DNA from: Methylobacterium sp. DB0501
GTDB lineage: Bacteria; Pseudomonadota; Alphaproteobacteria; Rhizobiales; Beijerinckiaceae
Assembly (NCBI RefSeq): GCF_011043735.1
Contig: NZ_JAAKGV010000005.1
Location: forward strand, 243,871 to 307,870
Direction of reading: 5' to 3'
Length of the DNA: 64,000 nucleotides
Position 1 is the stretch's first letter. Every line of letters starts with the position of its first letter. The notes beneath the pieces are model-generated. The model had not been told where the DNA came from, did no database searches, and was given only the letters and a program-made list of their open reading frames with translations. Positions 1-8,157 of this stretch are shown piece by piece. A program made the position numbers and the translations under genes.

Positions 1-43
1 CGATGACGTGGCGCAGGTCGTTGGTGCGGTGCATGTCGTTCAT
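1..43 (-). CDS. N-terminal fragment of an unidentified protein running off the left edge
   Basis: Read on the minus strand, an ATG at 41-43 opens a frame starting MNDMHRTNDLRHVI that leaves the window after 14 codons. An AGAGG purine run lies about six bases upstream of the ATG, a plausible ribosome binding site. Nothing about function can be said from so short a piece. The 250 bases between it and the next gene show no gene. Confidence 0.3.
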   Translation of the reverse strand, partial: MNDMHRTNDLRHVI

Positions 44-295
44 CGGGCGCCTCTGGCAACGGGCAGGACCGTCGCATTGTATCTGGTCGGGGCGCCGGGC
101 GCTGCCCTCGCCGCGCACCGGACGGGCGCGGCGCGAGCGTCCGCGGGCTCGCGGCCGCCAGCGACCGTCAGAGGGCCGCCGGCTCGCACACCGCCCGCAG
201 GATGGTGAGCGAGATGGAGGCCGGCTCGCTCGGCGCATGGATCCAACCGGCGACGGGGTCGCAGGCGCCGGATTCCCGAGGCCCGAGCCCGGCCG

Positions 296-1513
296 TCACG
301 GGCGCGGTCCGGCCACCACGCCGTCGTCGTGCAAACGGGCGACCTCGGTGTCGCTGTAGCCGATCTCGGCCAGGATCTCGTCGGTGTTCTCCCCCAGGCT
401 CGGCGCCCGCACCGGCGGCACGCGCGCCGCGTCCGAGAAGGCGACGGGGCTGCCGGGCGTCAGGTAGGCGCCGATTCCCGGGTGCTCCAGGTTCGAGAAC
501 ATCGGATTGTCGGTCGAGCAATCGGGATCCTCCTCGACGACCTGGCGGAAGGAGCGGTAGCGGGACCAGGTGACGCTCCGGGCCTGGAAATCCCCGGCGA
601 ACTCATCGAGCCGCCGGCTCGCGAAGAAGGGGGCCAGAACCGCCGTGATGTCGTGGCGGTGGAGGTACCGTTCGCCCTCGCGCTGCAGGTCGGCGCCGAG
701 CCGGGCGGCGAGCGCATCCATCTCCGCCTTGGTGCCGGTCGCCGCCTGCAGGGTGTCCCATTGCCGCTGCGTCAGGGCCACCACCATCACCCGCTCGCCG
801 TCCCGGCAGGTGAAGTCCTGGGCGTAGGCGCCGTAGAGCGCATTGCCGACCTTGGGACGGTCGACGCCGTTGACCGTCACCTCGCCGATGATGCCGAGAT
901 TGCCCAGCATGGCGAGCGCCATGTCCTTGAGCGCCAGCTCGACCACCTGGCCGCGGCCGGTAAGGCGGCGGTGGCGTTCGGCCGCCAGGATGCCGAGGGC
1001 GGCCTGCTGGCCGGTGATGCAGTCCCAGGCCGGCAGCACGTGCCCGACCGGCTCGGACGAGCCCTCCGCCCCGGTGGCGCCGGGAAAGCCCACCGCGGGG
1101 TTGACCGTGTAGTCCACCTGCGGCCCGCCGTGGCGGTCGCCGGTGACCGACATCATGATGAGGTCCTCGCGGTGCTTGCGGAGCGCGTCGTAATCCATCC
1201 AGCCGCGTACGCGCAGGTTGGTGAGGAAGATGCCGTTGCCCTCGCCGGGCTGGCAGATGAGGCGGGTCACCACCTCCTGGCCGCGGGGCGTGGCCACGTC
1301 GACCGCGAGGCTGCGCTTCCCCTTGTTCAACCCGGCCCAGAACAGGCTGCGGCCCTGGTCGGTCACCGGCCAGCGCGCATGGTCGAGCCCGCCGCGGATG
1401 CGGTCGAATCGGATCACGTCCGCGCCCATCTGCGCGAGCGTCATGCCGGCCAGGGGGGCGGCCACGAAGGCCGAGCCCTCGACGATGCGCAAACCCGCCA
1501 AGATCTTGACCAT
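296..1513 (-). CDS. mct: 2-methylfumaryl-CoA (mesaconyl-CoA C1-C4) isomerase-like family III CoA transferase
   Basis: A 405-residue CaiB/BaiF family III CoA transferase. Stretches such as VEGSAFVAAPLAGMTLAQ, LFWAGLNKGKRS, DYTVNPAVG, HVLPAWD and EDPDCSTDNPMF closely follow what I recall of Chloroflexus Mct. Mct moves CoA intramolecularly from C1 to C4 of mesaconate in the 3-hydroxypropionate bicycle. Asp164 in PAWD is the expected covalent carboxylate. The longer upstream frame (75 more codons) is low-complexity, so the start MVKILAG at 1513 was chosen. No other bicycle gene is visible nearby. In a Methylobacterium-like host, mesaconyl-CoA is also an ethylmalonyl-CoA pathway intermediate, so a role at that node is an inference. 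Family is certain; substrate is likely. Confidence 0.85.
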   Translation of the reverse strand: MVKILAGLRIVEGSAFVAAPLAGMTLAQMGADVIRFDRIRGGLDHARWPVTDQGRSLFWAGLNKGKRSLAVDVATPRGQEVVTRLICQPGEGNGIFLTNLRVRGWMDYDALRKHREDLIMMSVTGDRHGGPQVDYTVNPAVGFPGATGAEGSSEPVGHVLPAWDCITGQQAALGILAAERHRRLTGRGQVVELALKDMALAMLGNLGIIGEVTVNGVDRPKVGNALYGAYAQDFTCRDGERVMVVALTQRQWDTLQAATGTKAEMDALAARLGADLQREGERYLHRHDITAVLAPFFASRRLDEFAGDFQARSVTWSRYRSFRQVVEEDPDCSTDNPMFSNLEHPGIGAYLTPGSPVAFSDAARVPPVRAPSLGENTDEILAEIGYSDTEVARLHDDGVVAGPRP

Positions 1514-2143
1514 GCCCGCCTCCCCGCGCCTCGCCGCCCCGGGCGATGCCATTCGCCCTAGCTTCGGCCGGCCCGAGCTTACGGACGGAGATGCTGCGGT
1601 AAAGACCGGAGGAGTGCCGGCGCGTTCATCGGCACGTGGCACCGGGATCGTCCCACCGGCCGGTTCACCGTCGACGAGGGCTTCGCCCGGTCCGCCGGGA
1701 GGGGGATTCCGCAGGCGCAGATCGTCGCCACCGTCCATTCGATGCTGCGCCCGGAAGTCCGGGACCTTGCGTCCGGCGAAAATTCAAGAACGAAATCAAG
1801 GGCAAATCCCGAATAGCCGGCGACCGTCACCATCGGCCGGCCCTCGGAAACAGGCGCCGCAAGACCCGGTTTTCCGCGACGATCGCTTTGACAGCCGCGT
1901 CTGCCTATGAGACCGCTGAGGCAAGCGGAGCCGGCACGCGCTCGACTCCTTCCCCAACGGCCGGTCCCGATCCGCCCGAGGCCTCCCGAGTGATCACCGA
2001 AAAGTCAAAGAGGTGGCGCTCATGGTTCCTTGGCCGTTCGCGGATCCTTGGCCGTTCGTGCGACGGGCGGGACCGGCTCGGCCGGGGGGCGCCCGGTCGA
2101 CCGGGGGCGCCGCAAGCAGCCGGTGAGGCAGGGACAGGACGTC
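1514..2143. other. intergenic region, no gene recognised
   Basis: About 630 bases between the divergent mct-like gene and the hybrid kinase. The open frames crossing it are arginine/proline-rich and look like GC-rich noise. It should hold both promoters, but no clear -35/-10 pair or operator stands out. A slightly AT-richer patch lies near 1775-1815. Confidence 0.5.
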
Positions 2144-5100
2144 ATGCACGGCAGATCTGACGCCAACCTCTACGTCCCGGCCTTCCTCGCCGACGACGGC
2201 ACGATGGGCGCGCTCATCCGCGAGCACGCGTGGGGCGCCTCGCCGCTCGGCGATCCCGCGACCTGGCCGCCCGCGCTGACGACGCTCGTCGGCGTGATGC
2301 TCGGCTCGCACCAGCCGACGTTCCTGATCTGGGGGCCCGAGCGGACGCTCCTCTACAACGATCTCTACGCCGGACTCCTCGGCGACCGGCATCCGGCGGC
2401 CCTCGGGCGCGACTATCTCGAGGTCTGGTCCGAGCTGAGGGCCGAGCTCGGCCCCCTCGTCGAGCAGGCCGCGTCCGGCAGCCCGGTCCATACCGACGAC
2501 GCCGTGCACGTCCTGAGCCGGGGGAGCGGGCAAGAGACGAAGCACCAAGGGACAAAGCACCAAGGGGCGGGCCGGGCGGAGACGCGGTTCTCGCTCTTCT
2601 ACGCGCCGGTCCGCGATGCGGCCGGGCGCGTCGAGGGCCTCTCGGGCGCCTGCATCGAGACCCCGGGCGAGGCGCTCTTCGCGCGCGGCCGGCGCGAGGC
2701 GGAAGCGCTGCTGCACGACAACGAGGAGCGGCAATCCTTCCTGCTGGACCTCAGCGACGCGCTGCGGCCGCTGACCTCGCCGGCGGACATCGCCGAGGTC
2801 GCCGCCCGGCGGCTCGGGGAGCGGGTCCATGCGAGCCGCGTCTTCTACGCCGAGATCGGCGGCAGCCTGATGACGGTCGAGCGCGACTACGCCCGGGGCG
2901 TCGAGTCGATCGTGGGCAGGCACTCGCTCGCGGCGTTCGGCCCGGACCTGCTGGCCGCCTACCGCGACGGCGCGGTCGTCGCGGTCGAGAACGTGGCGGC
3001 GGATCCGCGGTTCAGCGACGAGGCGCGAACCGGCCTGGCCTCGCGGCAGGTCGCCGCCTTCGTCGACATCATCCTGTTCCGCGAGGAGCAGTGGGTCGGC
3101 CTGCTCGCCGTGCAGAGCGCGACCGCGCGCGCCTGGACCCGGGCCGAGGAGAACCTGATCCGGGAGGTGGGCGAGCGGGTCAAGGCGGCGATCGAGCGGG
3201 GCCGTGCCGAGACGGCGCTGAGCGAGAGCGAGGAGCATCTGGCGGCGATCTTCGCCGGCGCCTCGATCGGCCTGTCGGAGGTGAGCGCCGACGGCCGCTT
3301 CCTGCGGGTGAACACCGAATTGTGCCGCATCCTCGGACGATCCGCGGACGACCTGCTGCAGCTCGACCTCGCCGCCGTCACCGACCCCGACGATCACCGG
3401 CCGAGCCTGGCGGCGGTCGCGGAGGCGATCGGGACCGGACGCAGCGTCTCGCTCGACAAGCGCTACCGGCGTGCCGACGGCACGGCGATCTGGGCCCATA
3501 GCAGCATCAAGCGCCTCGACGACGCCGACGGCCAGCTCAAGAACCTGCTGGTCGTGACGGCGGACCTGAGCCAGCGCAAGGAGGCCGAGCAGCGCCTGGC
3601 CGAGAGCGAGCGCCGCCTGCAGGAACTCAACGAGACCCTGGAGCAGCAGGTCTTCGAGCGCACGGCGGAGCGCAACCTGTTCGCCACCATCATCGAGCGC
3701 ACCGACATCATGGTGATGGCGGCCGACCTCGACTACACCATCCTGGCCATCAACAAGGCGAATGCCGACGAGTTCGAGCGCATCTACGGTGTGCGGCCCG
3801 CGGTCGGCGACAACATGCTCGCCCTGCTCGCCGACCAGCCCGAGCACCAGGCCCAGGTGCGGGCCGGCTGGGGCCGGGGCCTCGCCGGCGAGGAGGTCAC
3901 CCTGGTGGAGGAGTACGGCGACGCGAACCGCGCCCGCCCGTGCTACGAGATCAGCTTCCGCACCTTGCGCAACGCGGAGGGCGAGCGCACCGGCTGCTAC
4001 CAGTTCGTGATGGACGTGACCGAGCGGCTGCGCGGCCAGGCCGAGCTGGCCCAGGCGCAAGACGCCCTGCGCCAGTCGCAGAAGCTCGAGGCGGTCGGCC
4101 AGCTCACCGGCGGGGTGGCGCACGACTTCAACAACCTGCTCACCATCATCCGCTCCTCGGTCGACTTCCTGCGCCGGCCCGACCTGCCGGAGGTGCGCAA
4201 GCGCCGCTACCTCGACGCGGTGTCGGAGACCGTCGAGCGCGCCGCCAAGCTCACCGGCCAGCTGCTGGCCTTCGCCCGTCGCCAGGCCCTCAAGCCGGAG
4301 GTCTTCGACGTGGGCCAGAAGGTGCGGGGCATCGCCGACATGCTCGACACCCTGACCGGCGCGCGGGTGCGCGTCGTCACCGAGGTCCCGGCCTGGCCCT
4401 GCCTCATCCGGGCGGATCTGAGCCAGTTCGAGACCGCGCTCGTCAACATGGCGGTCAATGCCCGCGACGCCATGGACGGCGAGGGCACGCTGACCCTGCG
4501 CGTGTCCTGCGGCGCGGCGCTGCCCCCGATCCGTGGCCATGCCGGTTCCCAGAACCGCTTCGCGGCCGTGGCGCTGATCGATACCGGCACGGGCATTCCG
4601 GCGGAGCAGGTCGGCCGGATCTTCGAACCGTTCTTCACCACCAAGGAGGTCGGCAAGGGCACGGGCCTCGGACTGTCCCAGGTCTTCGGCTTCGCCAAGC
4701 AATCGGGCGGCGACGTCGACGTGCGCAGCACCCCCGGGCAGGGCACCACCTTCACGCTCTACCTGCCGGAGATGGTCGCCGACGAGCAGGCGATCGCCGA
4801 GCGGCCGCAGGACGATGGCCTCGCGCCGCTCGGGACCGGCCAGCGGATCCTGGTGGTCGAGGACAATGTCGGCGTCGGCCAGTTCGCGACGCAGATCCTG
4901 GAGGATCTCGGCTATCGCCCGGTCTGGGCCGCCAATGCCGAGGAGGCGCTGGCGGAGCTCGGCCGCGACGGGAACCGGTTCGACCTGGTGTTCTCCGACG
5001 TGGTGATGCCGGGCATGGGCGGCGTCGCCCTCGCCCGCGAGTTGCACAAGCGCGCGCCGCACCTGCCCGTGGTGCTGACATCGGGCTACAGCCACGTGCT

Positions 5101-5266
5101 CGCCCAGTCGGACGCGCACGGATTCGAGCTCCTGCACAAGCCCTACTCGGCCGAGCAGCTCGGCCGCATCCTGCATCAGGCGCTGGGTTCACGCCCGGCC
5201 TGCGGGACGGTCCGCAGCGTCTCGCGTCCCGTCCCGACGGAACTCGGCCTCCAGGTCGCGGGGTAA
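2144..5266 (+). CDS. PAS/GAF hybrid histidine kinase with C-terminal receiver domain
   Basis: A 1040-residue cytoplasmic-looking sensor kinase. In order: an N-terminal PAS-like region (about 30-150), a GAF domain (about 200-350), PAS domains near 365-490 and 510-630, a HisKA domain with phospho-acceptor His660 (GGVAHDFNNLL), a HATPase_c domain (N box NMAVNARDAM about 767, then DTGTGIP, FEPFFTTK, GTGLGL) and a receiver (about 902-1015) with phospho-acceptor Asp952 (FSDVVMPG) and Lys in HKPYS. No membrane segment is evident. ATG at 2144 is preceded by an AGGA element; the longer upstream frame reads as noise. The input signal and partner regulator cannot be told from the sequence. A short tandem repeat sits in the linker after the first PAS. 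Confidence 0.9.
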   Translation: MHGRSDANLYVPAFLADDGTMGALIREHAWGASPLGDPATWPPALTTLVGVMLGSHQPTFLIWGPERTLLYNDLYAGLLGDRHPAALGRDYLEVWSELRAELGPLVEQAASGSPVHTDDAVHVLSRGSGQETKHQGTKHQGAGRAETRFSLFYAPVRDAAGRVEGLSGACIETPGEALFARGRREAEALLHDNEERQSFLLDLSDALRPLTSPADIAEVAARRLGERVHASRVFYAEIGGSLMTVERDYARGVESIVGRHSLAAFGPDLLAAYRDGAVVAVENVAADPRFSDEARTGLASRQVAAFVDIILFREEQWVGLLAVQSATARAWTRAEENLIREVGERVKAAIERGRAETALSESEEHLAAIFAGASIGLSEVSADGRFLRVNTELCRILGRSADDLLQLDLAAVTDPDDHRPSLAAVAEAIGTGRSVSLDKRYRRADGTAIWAHSSIKRLDDADGQLKNLLVVTADLSQRKEAEQRLAESERRLQELNETLEQQVFERTAERNLFATIIERTDIMVMAADLDYTILAINKANADEFERIYGVRPAVGDNMLALLADQPEHQAQVRAGWGRGLAGEEVTLVEEYGDANRARPCYEISFRTLRNAEGERTGCYQFVMDVTERLRGQAELAQAQDALRQSQKLEAVGQLTGGVAHDFNNLLTIIRSSVDFLRRPDLPEVRKRRYLDAVSETVERAAKLTGQLLAFARRQALKPEVFDVGQKVRGIADMLDTLTGARVRVVTEVPAWPCLIRADLSQFETALVNMAVNARDAMDGEGTLTLRVSCGAALPPIRGHAGSQNRFAAVALIDTGTGIPAEQVGRIFEPFFTTKEVGKGTGLGLSQVFGFAKQSGGDVDVRSTPGQGTTFTLYLPEMVADEQAIAERPQDDGLAPLGTGQRILVVEDNVGVGQFATQILEDLGYRPVWAANAEEALAELGRDGNRFDLVFSDVVMPGMGGVALARELHKRAPHLPVVLTSGYSHVLAQSDAHGFELLHKPYSAEQLGRILHQALGSRPACGTVRSVSRPVPTELGLQVAG
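2536..2565 (+). repeat. 15-bp tandem duplication inside the hybrid kinase gene
   Basis: GACGAAGCACCAAGG is followed directly by GACAAAGCACCAAGG, with one mismatch. It adds the repeated residues TKHQG to a linker. The unit is much less GC-rich than its surroundings and keeps the reading frame. It looks like a recent duplication or a small insertion. Confidence 0.85.
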
Positions 5267-5377
5267 CGACCCGGATCGCGGCCGGCTGTGGCGCTTCGCT
5301 CACCAAAGCACGGCCCGACCGCGTTGCAGCACGATACACGACGCTGGCGGATGGGCCTGCCGGCGGCGAGCGGCTTG

Positions 5378-5571
5378 TCGTAAGCCACCCCCTTTCCCGA
5401 ACGACTGAAGCGCCAGCGGAAGAAGGTCCGGGATCGAGGAGAGACGTGCCGCAAAGCGGCTCTGAATGCTGCACCGTGGCAGACAGGCGGCCGCTTCGCG
5501 ACGTCTTGTGCCGGATCCCGGATCTCCTTTCACGTCGTTCCAGTCGTCCGGGACAGGGAAGTGGCTTACGA
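5378..5571. repeat. ~194-bp near-palindromic intergenic element, copy A
   Basis: The left arm begins TCGTAAGCCAC and the right arm ends GTGGCTTACGA, exact inverted ends. Inner arms also pair (GGTCCGGGATC against GGATCCCGGATCTCC). The centre carries GCCGCAAAGCGGC and GGCCGCTTCGCG. The arrangement, length and much of the sequence recur at 34384-34583, so this is a dispersed family, perhaps a miniature inverted-repeat element. It occupies most of the 470-base gap between the hybrid kinase and the sugar kinase; no gene is seen in that gap. Confidence 0.85.
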
Positions 5572-5736
5572 GAACCCTCGTGCCTCCCAGTTTCACAGAT
5601 GCCGGTTTTATGCATCGTGGCGTTGCAACCCGAAGACGCTTCAGCTCATTGATCGCCCCGCCTGTCCCGCGATGAACCGGCATCGGCCTCGGTGAACAAC
5701 GCTCGAGAACTGTCCGATGCCGGCACGACGCGGTGC

Positions 5737-7227
5737 TCAGCCGCGGATGCTCGCCAGGGCGTGATAGGCCTTCTTGTAGCGCTCGTAGATCGGCCGGTAC
5801 TGTGCGTGGGCCGCCGGATCCGGCTCGATGCGGCGCTCCACCGCCACCATCGCGGCGGCGGCCTCCCGGATCGAGGCGTAGTGGCCGGCCGCCACCGCCG
5901 CCAGGATGGCGCTGCCCAGAGCCGGCGCCTCCGCCACCCGGGTCACGGTCAGGGCCCGGCCGCAGACGTCGGCGTGGATCTGCATCCAGAGGTCCGAGCG
6001 GGTCGCGCCGCCGCAGATGACGATCTCGTCGGGCCGGTAGCCGCCGTCCCACATCGTCTCGAAGATCAGCTCGGTGCCGAAGGCGACGCCCTCCATCGCG
6101 GCGCGGAACAGGTGGGCGCGGCCGTGCGCCAGGGTCAGCCCGGTGATCGCCCCGCGCGACGCGGCGTCGGTATGCGGCGTCCGGTTGCCCTGGAAATGGT
6201 CCTGCACCAGGAGGCCGTCCGAGCCCGGCGGCAGGGCGGCGGCCTCGGCGTTGAGCGCATCGTAGGACCAGTCGCTGCCGACGATCCCGCGCAGCCAGTT
6301 GACGACCGAGCCGGTGGAGGTCTGCCCGCCCTCGACGACGTGCAGGCCCGGGATCACCGCGTCGGCATAGGTGCCCCAGATGCCGCTTCCGTGGAACGGT
6401 TCGGCCGAGAGCCCGAGATGCAGGTGCGACGAGCCGGTGATGAAGGCGAGCTTGCCCGGCGCGGTGACGCCGAGCCCGATCATCGCCACCTCGGCGTCCG
6501 AGCCGCCCTGCGCCACGGGGAGCCCCACCGGCAGGCCGAAATGCGCGGCGGCCTCGGGGGTGAGCCCGCCCACGACCTCGCCGAGCGGCAGCACGTCGGC
6601 CGGCCACTTCCCGAGGAGTTCCGGGATGCCGAGGCTCTCGACCAGGCTGCGGGCGTAGCCGCCCTCCCGCGCCCGGTAGTGCCAGCGGATCGCCGCGTTG
6701 GTGATCGAGGCGGCGCGCCGCCCGGTCATCCGCAGGTTCATGTAGTCCTGGTACTCGCAGATCGTCGCGGCGCGGTCGAAATGCTCGCGCTCGTGCCGGG
6801 CGAGCCAGAGTGCCTTCGGGATCATCCACTCGGCCGAGACCGGCCCCGCGCCGGCGGAATTGAGGATCAGTGCCGGGTCGCCGGTGGCGAGCACCAGGGC
6901 CGCCTCCTCGGCGGCGCGCACATCCATCCAGATCAGGGCCGGGCGCACCGGGACGCCGTCGCGGTCCAGCGCCACGACGGAGCAGTTGGTGGTGTCGGCA
7001 GAGATCGCCGAGACGTCCCGGGGATCGATGCCGGCCTTCCGCACCGCCTCGCGCACCGCGAGACCGGCCGCCTCCCACCAGGCCTGCGGGTCCTGCTCGG
7101 CCCAGGACGGCCGCGGGAAGGCGGTGGGGTAGGACCGGGCCGCGAAGGCGAGCGGCCGGCCGGAGAGGTCGAACACCCCGGCCCGGATCCCCTCCGTCCC
7201 CCCGTCGAGACCGATGACGACGCTCAT
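5737..7227 (-). CDS. FGGY-family carbohydrate kinase
   Basis: A 496-residue kinase of the FGGY/ribulokinase fold. The N-terminal phosphate loop [12 protein letters not shown] is at residues 6-17, the presumed catalytic base Asp244 lies in [13 protein letters not shown], and the C-terminal ATP-site motif [11 protein letters not shown] is present. [12 protein letters not shown] resembles pentulose kinases more than glycerol kinase. Likely reaction: ATP-dependent phosphorylation of a ketopentose or polyol-derived sugar. The start is supported by AGGGAG about eight bases upstream. A decayed short-chain dehydrogenase lies immediately upstream on the same strand, which suggests the remnant of a polyol operon (dehydrogenase then kinase). 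The kinase itself looks intact. Exact substrate unknown. Confidence 0.85.
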   Translation of the reverse strand: MSVVIGLDGGTEGIRAGVFDLSGRPLAFAARSYPTAFPRPSWAEQDPQAWWEAAGLAVREAVRKAGIDPRDVSAISADTTNCSVVALDRDGVPVRPALIWMDVRAAEEAALVLATGDPALILNSAGAGPVSAEWMIPKALWLARHEREHFDRAATICEYQDYMNLRMTGRRAASITNAAIRWHYRAREGGYARSLVESLGIPELLGKWPADVLPLGEVVGGLTPEAAAHFGLPVGLPVAQGGSDAEVAMIGLGVTAPGKLAFITGSSHLHLGLSAEPFHGSGIWGTYADAVIPGLHVVEGGQTSTGSVVNWLRGIVGSDWSYDALNAEAAALPPGSDGLLVQDHFQGNRTPHTDAASRGAITGLTLAHGRAHLFRAAMEGVAFGTELIFETMWDGGYRPDEIVICGGATRSDLWMQIHADVCGRALTVTRVAEAPALGSAILAAVAAGHYASIREAAAAMVAVERRIEPDPAAHAQYRPIYERYKKAYHALASIRG

Positions 7228-7235
7228 GGGGCTTC

Positions 7236-7813
7236 TCCCTACGGATCGAGGTCTGGGGCAGGATGACGAGGTCGCACACGGTGACGGTGCGCGGCCGCGT
7301 CGGCATGAACAGCATGGCGGCGGCGACCTCGCCCGGCACCACCGCGCCGACGCGGATGCCGTGCTTGGCCACCGGGCGCCGGAGCGTGGGGCCTAAGGCC
7401 TGCACCGCGTGCTTCGAGGCGGTGTAGATCGGCTCCCGGAGTCGGCATCAGACCGGCGACCGAACCCGTCACCACGATGTCTCCCCTTCCCTGCGCAACC
7501 ATGGGCGGCAGCACGGCGTGGATCGACCGGAAGAGAGCGGTGACGTCGAGGTTCAGCATCCGGTCCCAGGCAGCGGGATCGCCGTCGCGCACGCCGCCGC
7601 CGATATAGGATTCCGCATCGGCGTGGAAGATGTCGAGCCCGCCGGCCGCCGCCAGGGTCCCGTCCGGCATCCCGGCGACGCTTGCCGGGTCGGCCACGTC
7701 GACGAGGGAATGGCACCTTGCCCGAACTCGGCGCAGGCCGCGTTGAGCCTTGCCTCGTCCCGGCCGGTCGGGACGACGCGATAGGCCTTGGTGACGCTCT
7801 CGATGCTCAGCAT
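7236..7813 (-). pseudogene. frameshifted short-chain dehydrogenase (polyol dehydrogenase-like)
   Basis: Pieces of one SDR lie in three frames. An N-terminal piece from 7813 reads AYRVVPTGRDEARLNAACAEFG. A middle piece reads GGLDIFHADAESYIGGG then WDRMLNLDVTALFRSIHAVL and GDIVVTGSVAG. A third piece carries the active-site [12 protein letters not shown] and [16 protein letters not shown], ending [11 protein letters not shown]. At least two frameshifts separate them. The glycine-rich Rossmann loop expected at the N terminus is missing, and the last frame has no stop before the kinase start. The C-terminal VILPQ motif resembles ribitol/sorbitol-type dehydrogenases. The gene is clearly broken; sequencing error is the alternative explanation. 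Confidence 0.8.
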
Positions 7814-8157
7814 CGGCCTCGGCGCATCAAGATCTATCGTAATACGCAGAATTTACCATTATAGCTTCGCAATTAATGTGCAATATTCCAATATATTATC
7901 ATGATAATTCGACAGTCAGATTGCCAAAGAGCTTCGCGAATGTCAAAATATTATAGAATTGTTTTTTCAGTCGATACTTCCAAAAACAAAAATTTCGATG
8001 CCGAAAAATACTCGAATGCTTGACCGGGCATTTGCTGCCACCGGACCCCCGGTGGATCATCGGCGTCTTCTCCCCCGGGGCGCTCCGTGCCGCCTGCAGG
8101 CATCCCGCGTCCCGCCGGCATCCCGTCCGGGTTCCGCGGACCGGCGGGCCTCCGCGC
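7814..8157. other. intergenic region with an AT-rich island
   Basis: From about 7825 to 8030 the sequence becomes strikingly AT-rich, with runs such as ATTCCAATATATTATCATG and AAAACAAAAATTTCG, in a window otherwise near 70% GC by eye. No convincing open frame or hairpin is present. It may hold the promoter of the decayed dehydrogenase-kinase pair or be acquired DNA. Confidence 0.6.

Noticed and set aside
1994..5176. A 1060-codon minus-strand open frame opposite the hybrid kinase
   Set aside because: It is antisense to a gene with clear kinase motifs; the frame encodes repetitive Arg/Leu/Gly-rich sequence with no domain, a usual effect of high GC.
5300..7405. A 701-codon minus-strand open frame spanning the sugar kinase and repeat A
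   Set aside because: It is out of frame with the FGGY kinase. Only its first part carries a real fragment, the third piece of the dehydrogenase pseudogene.
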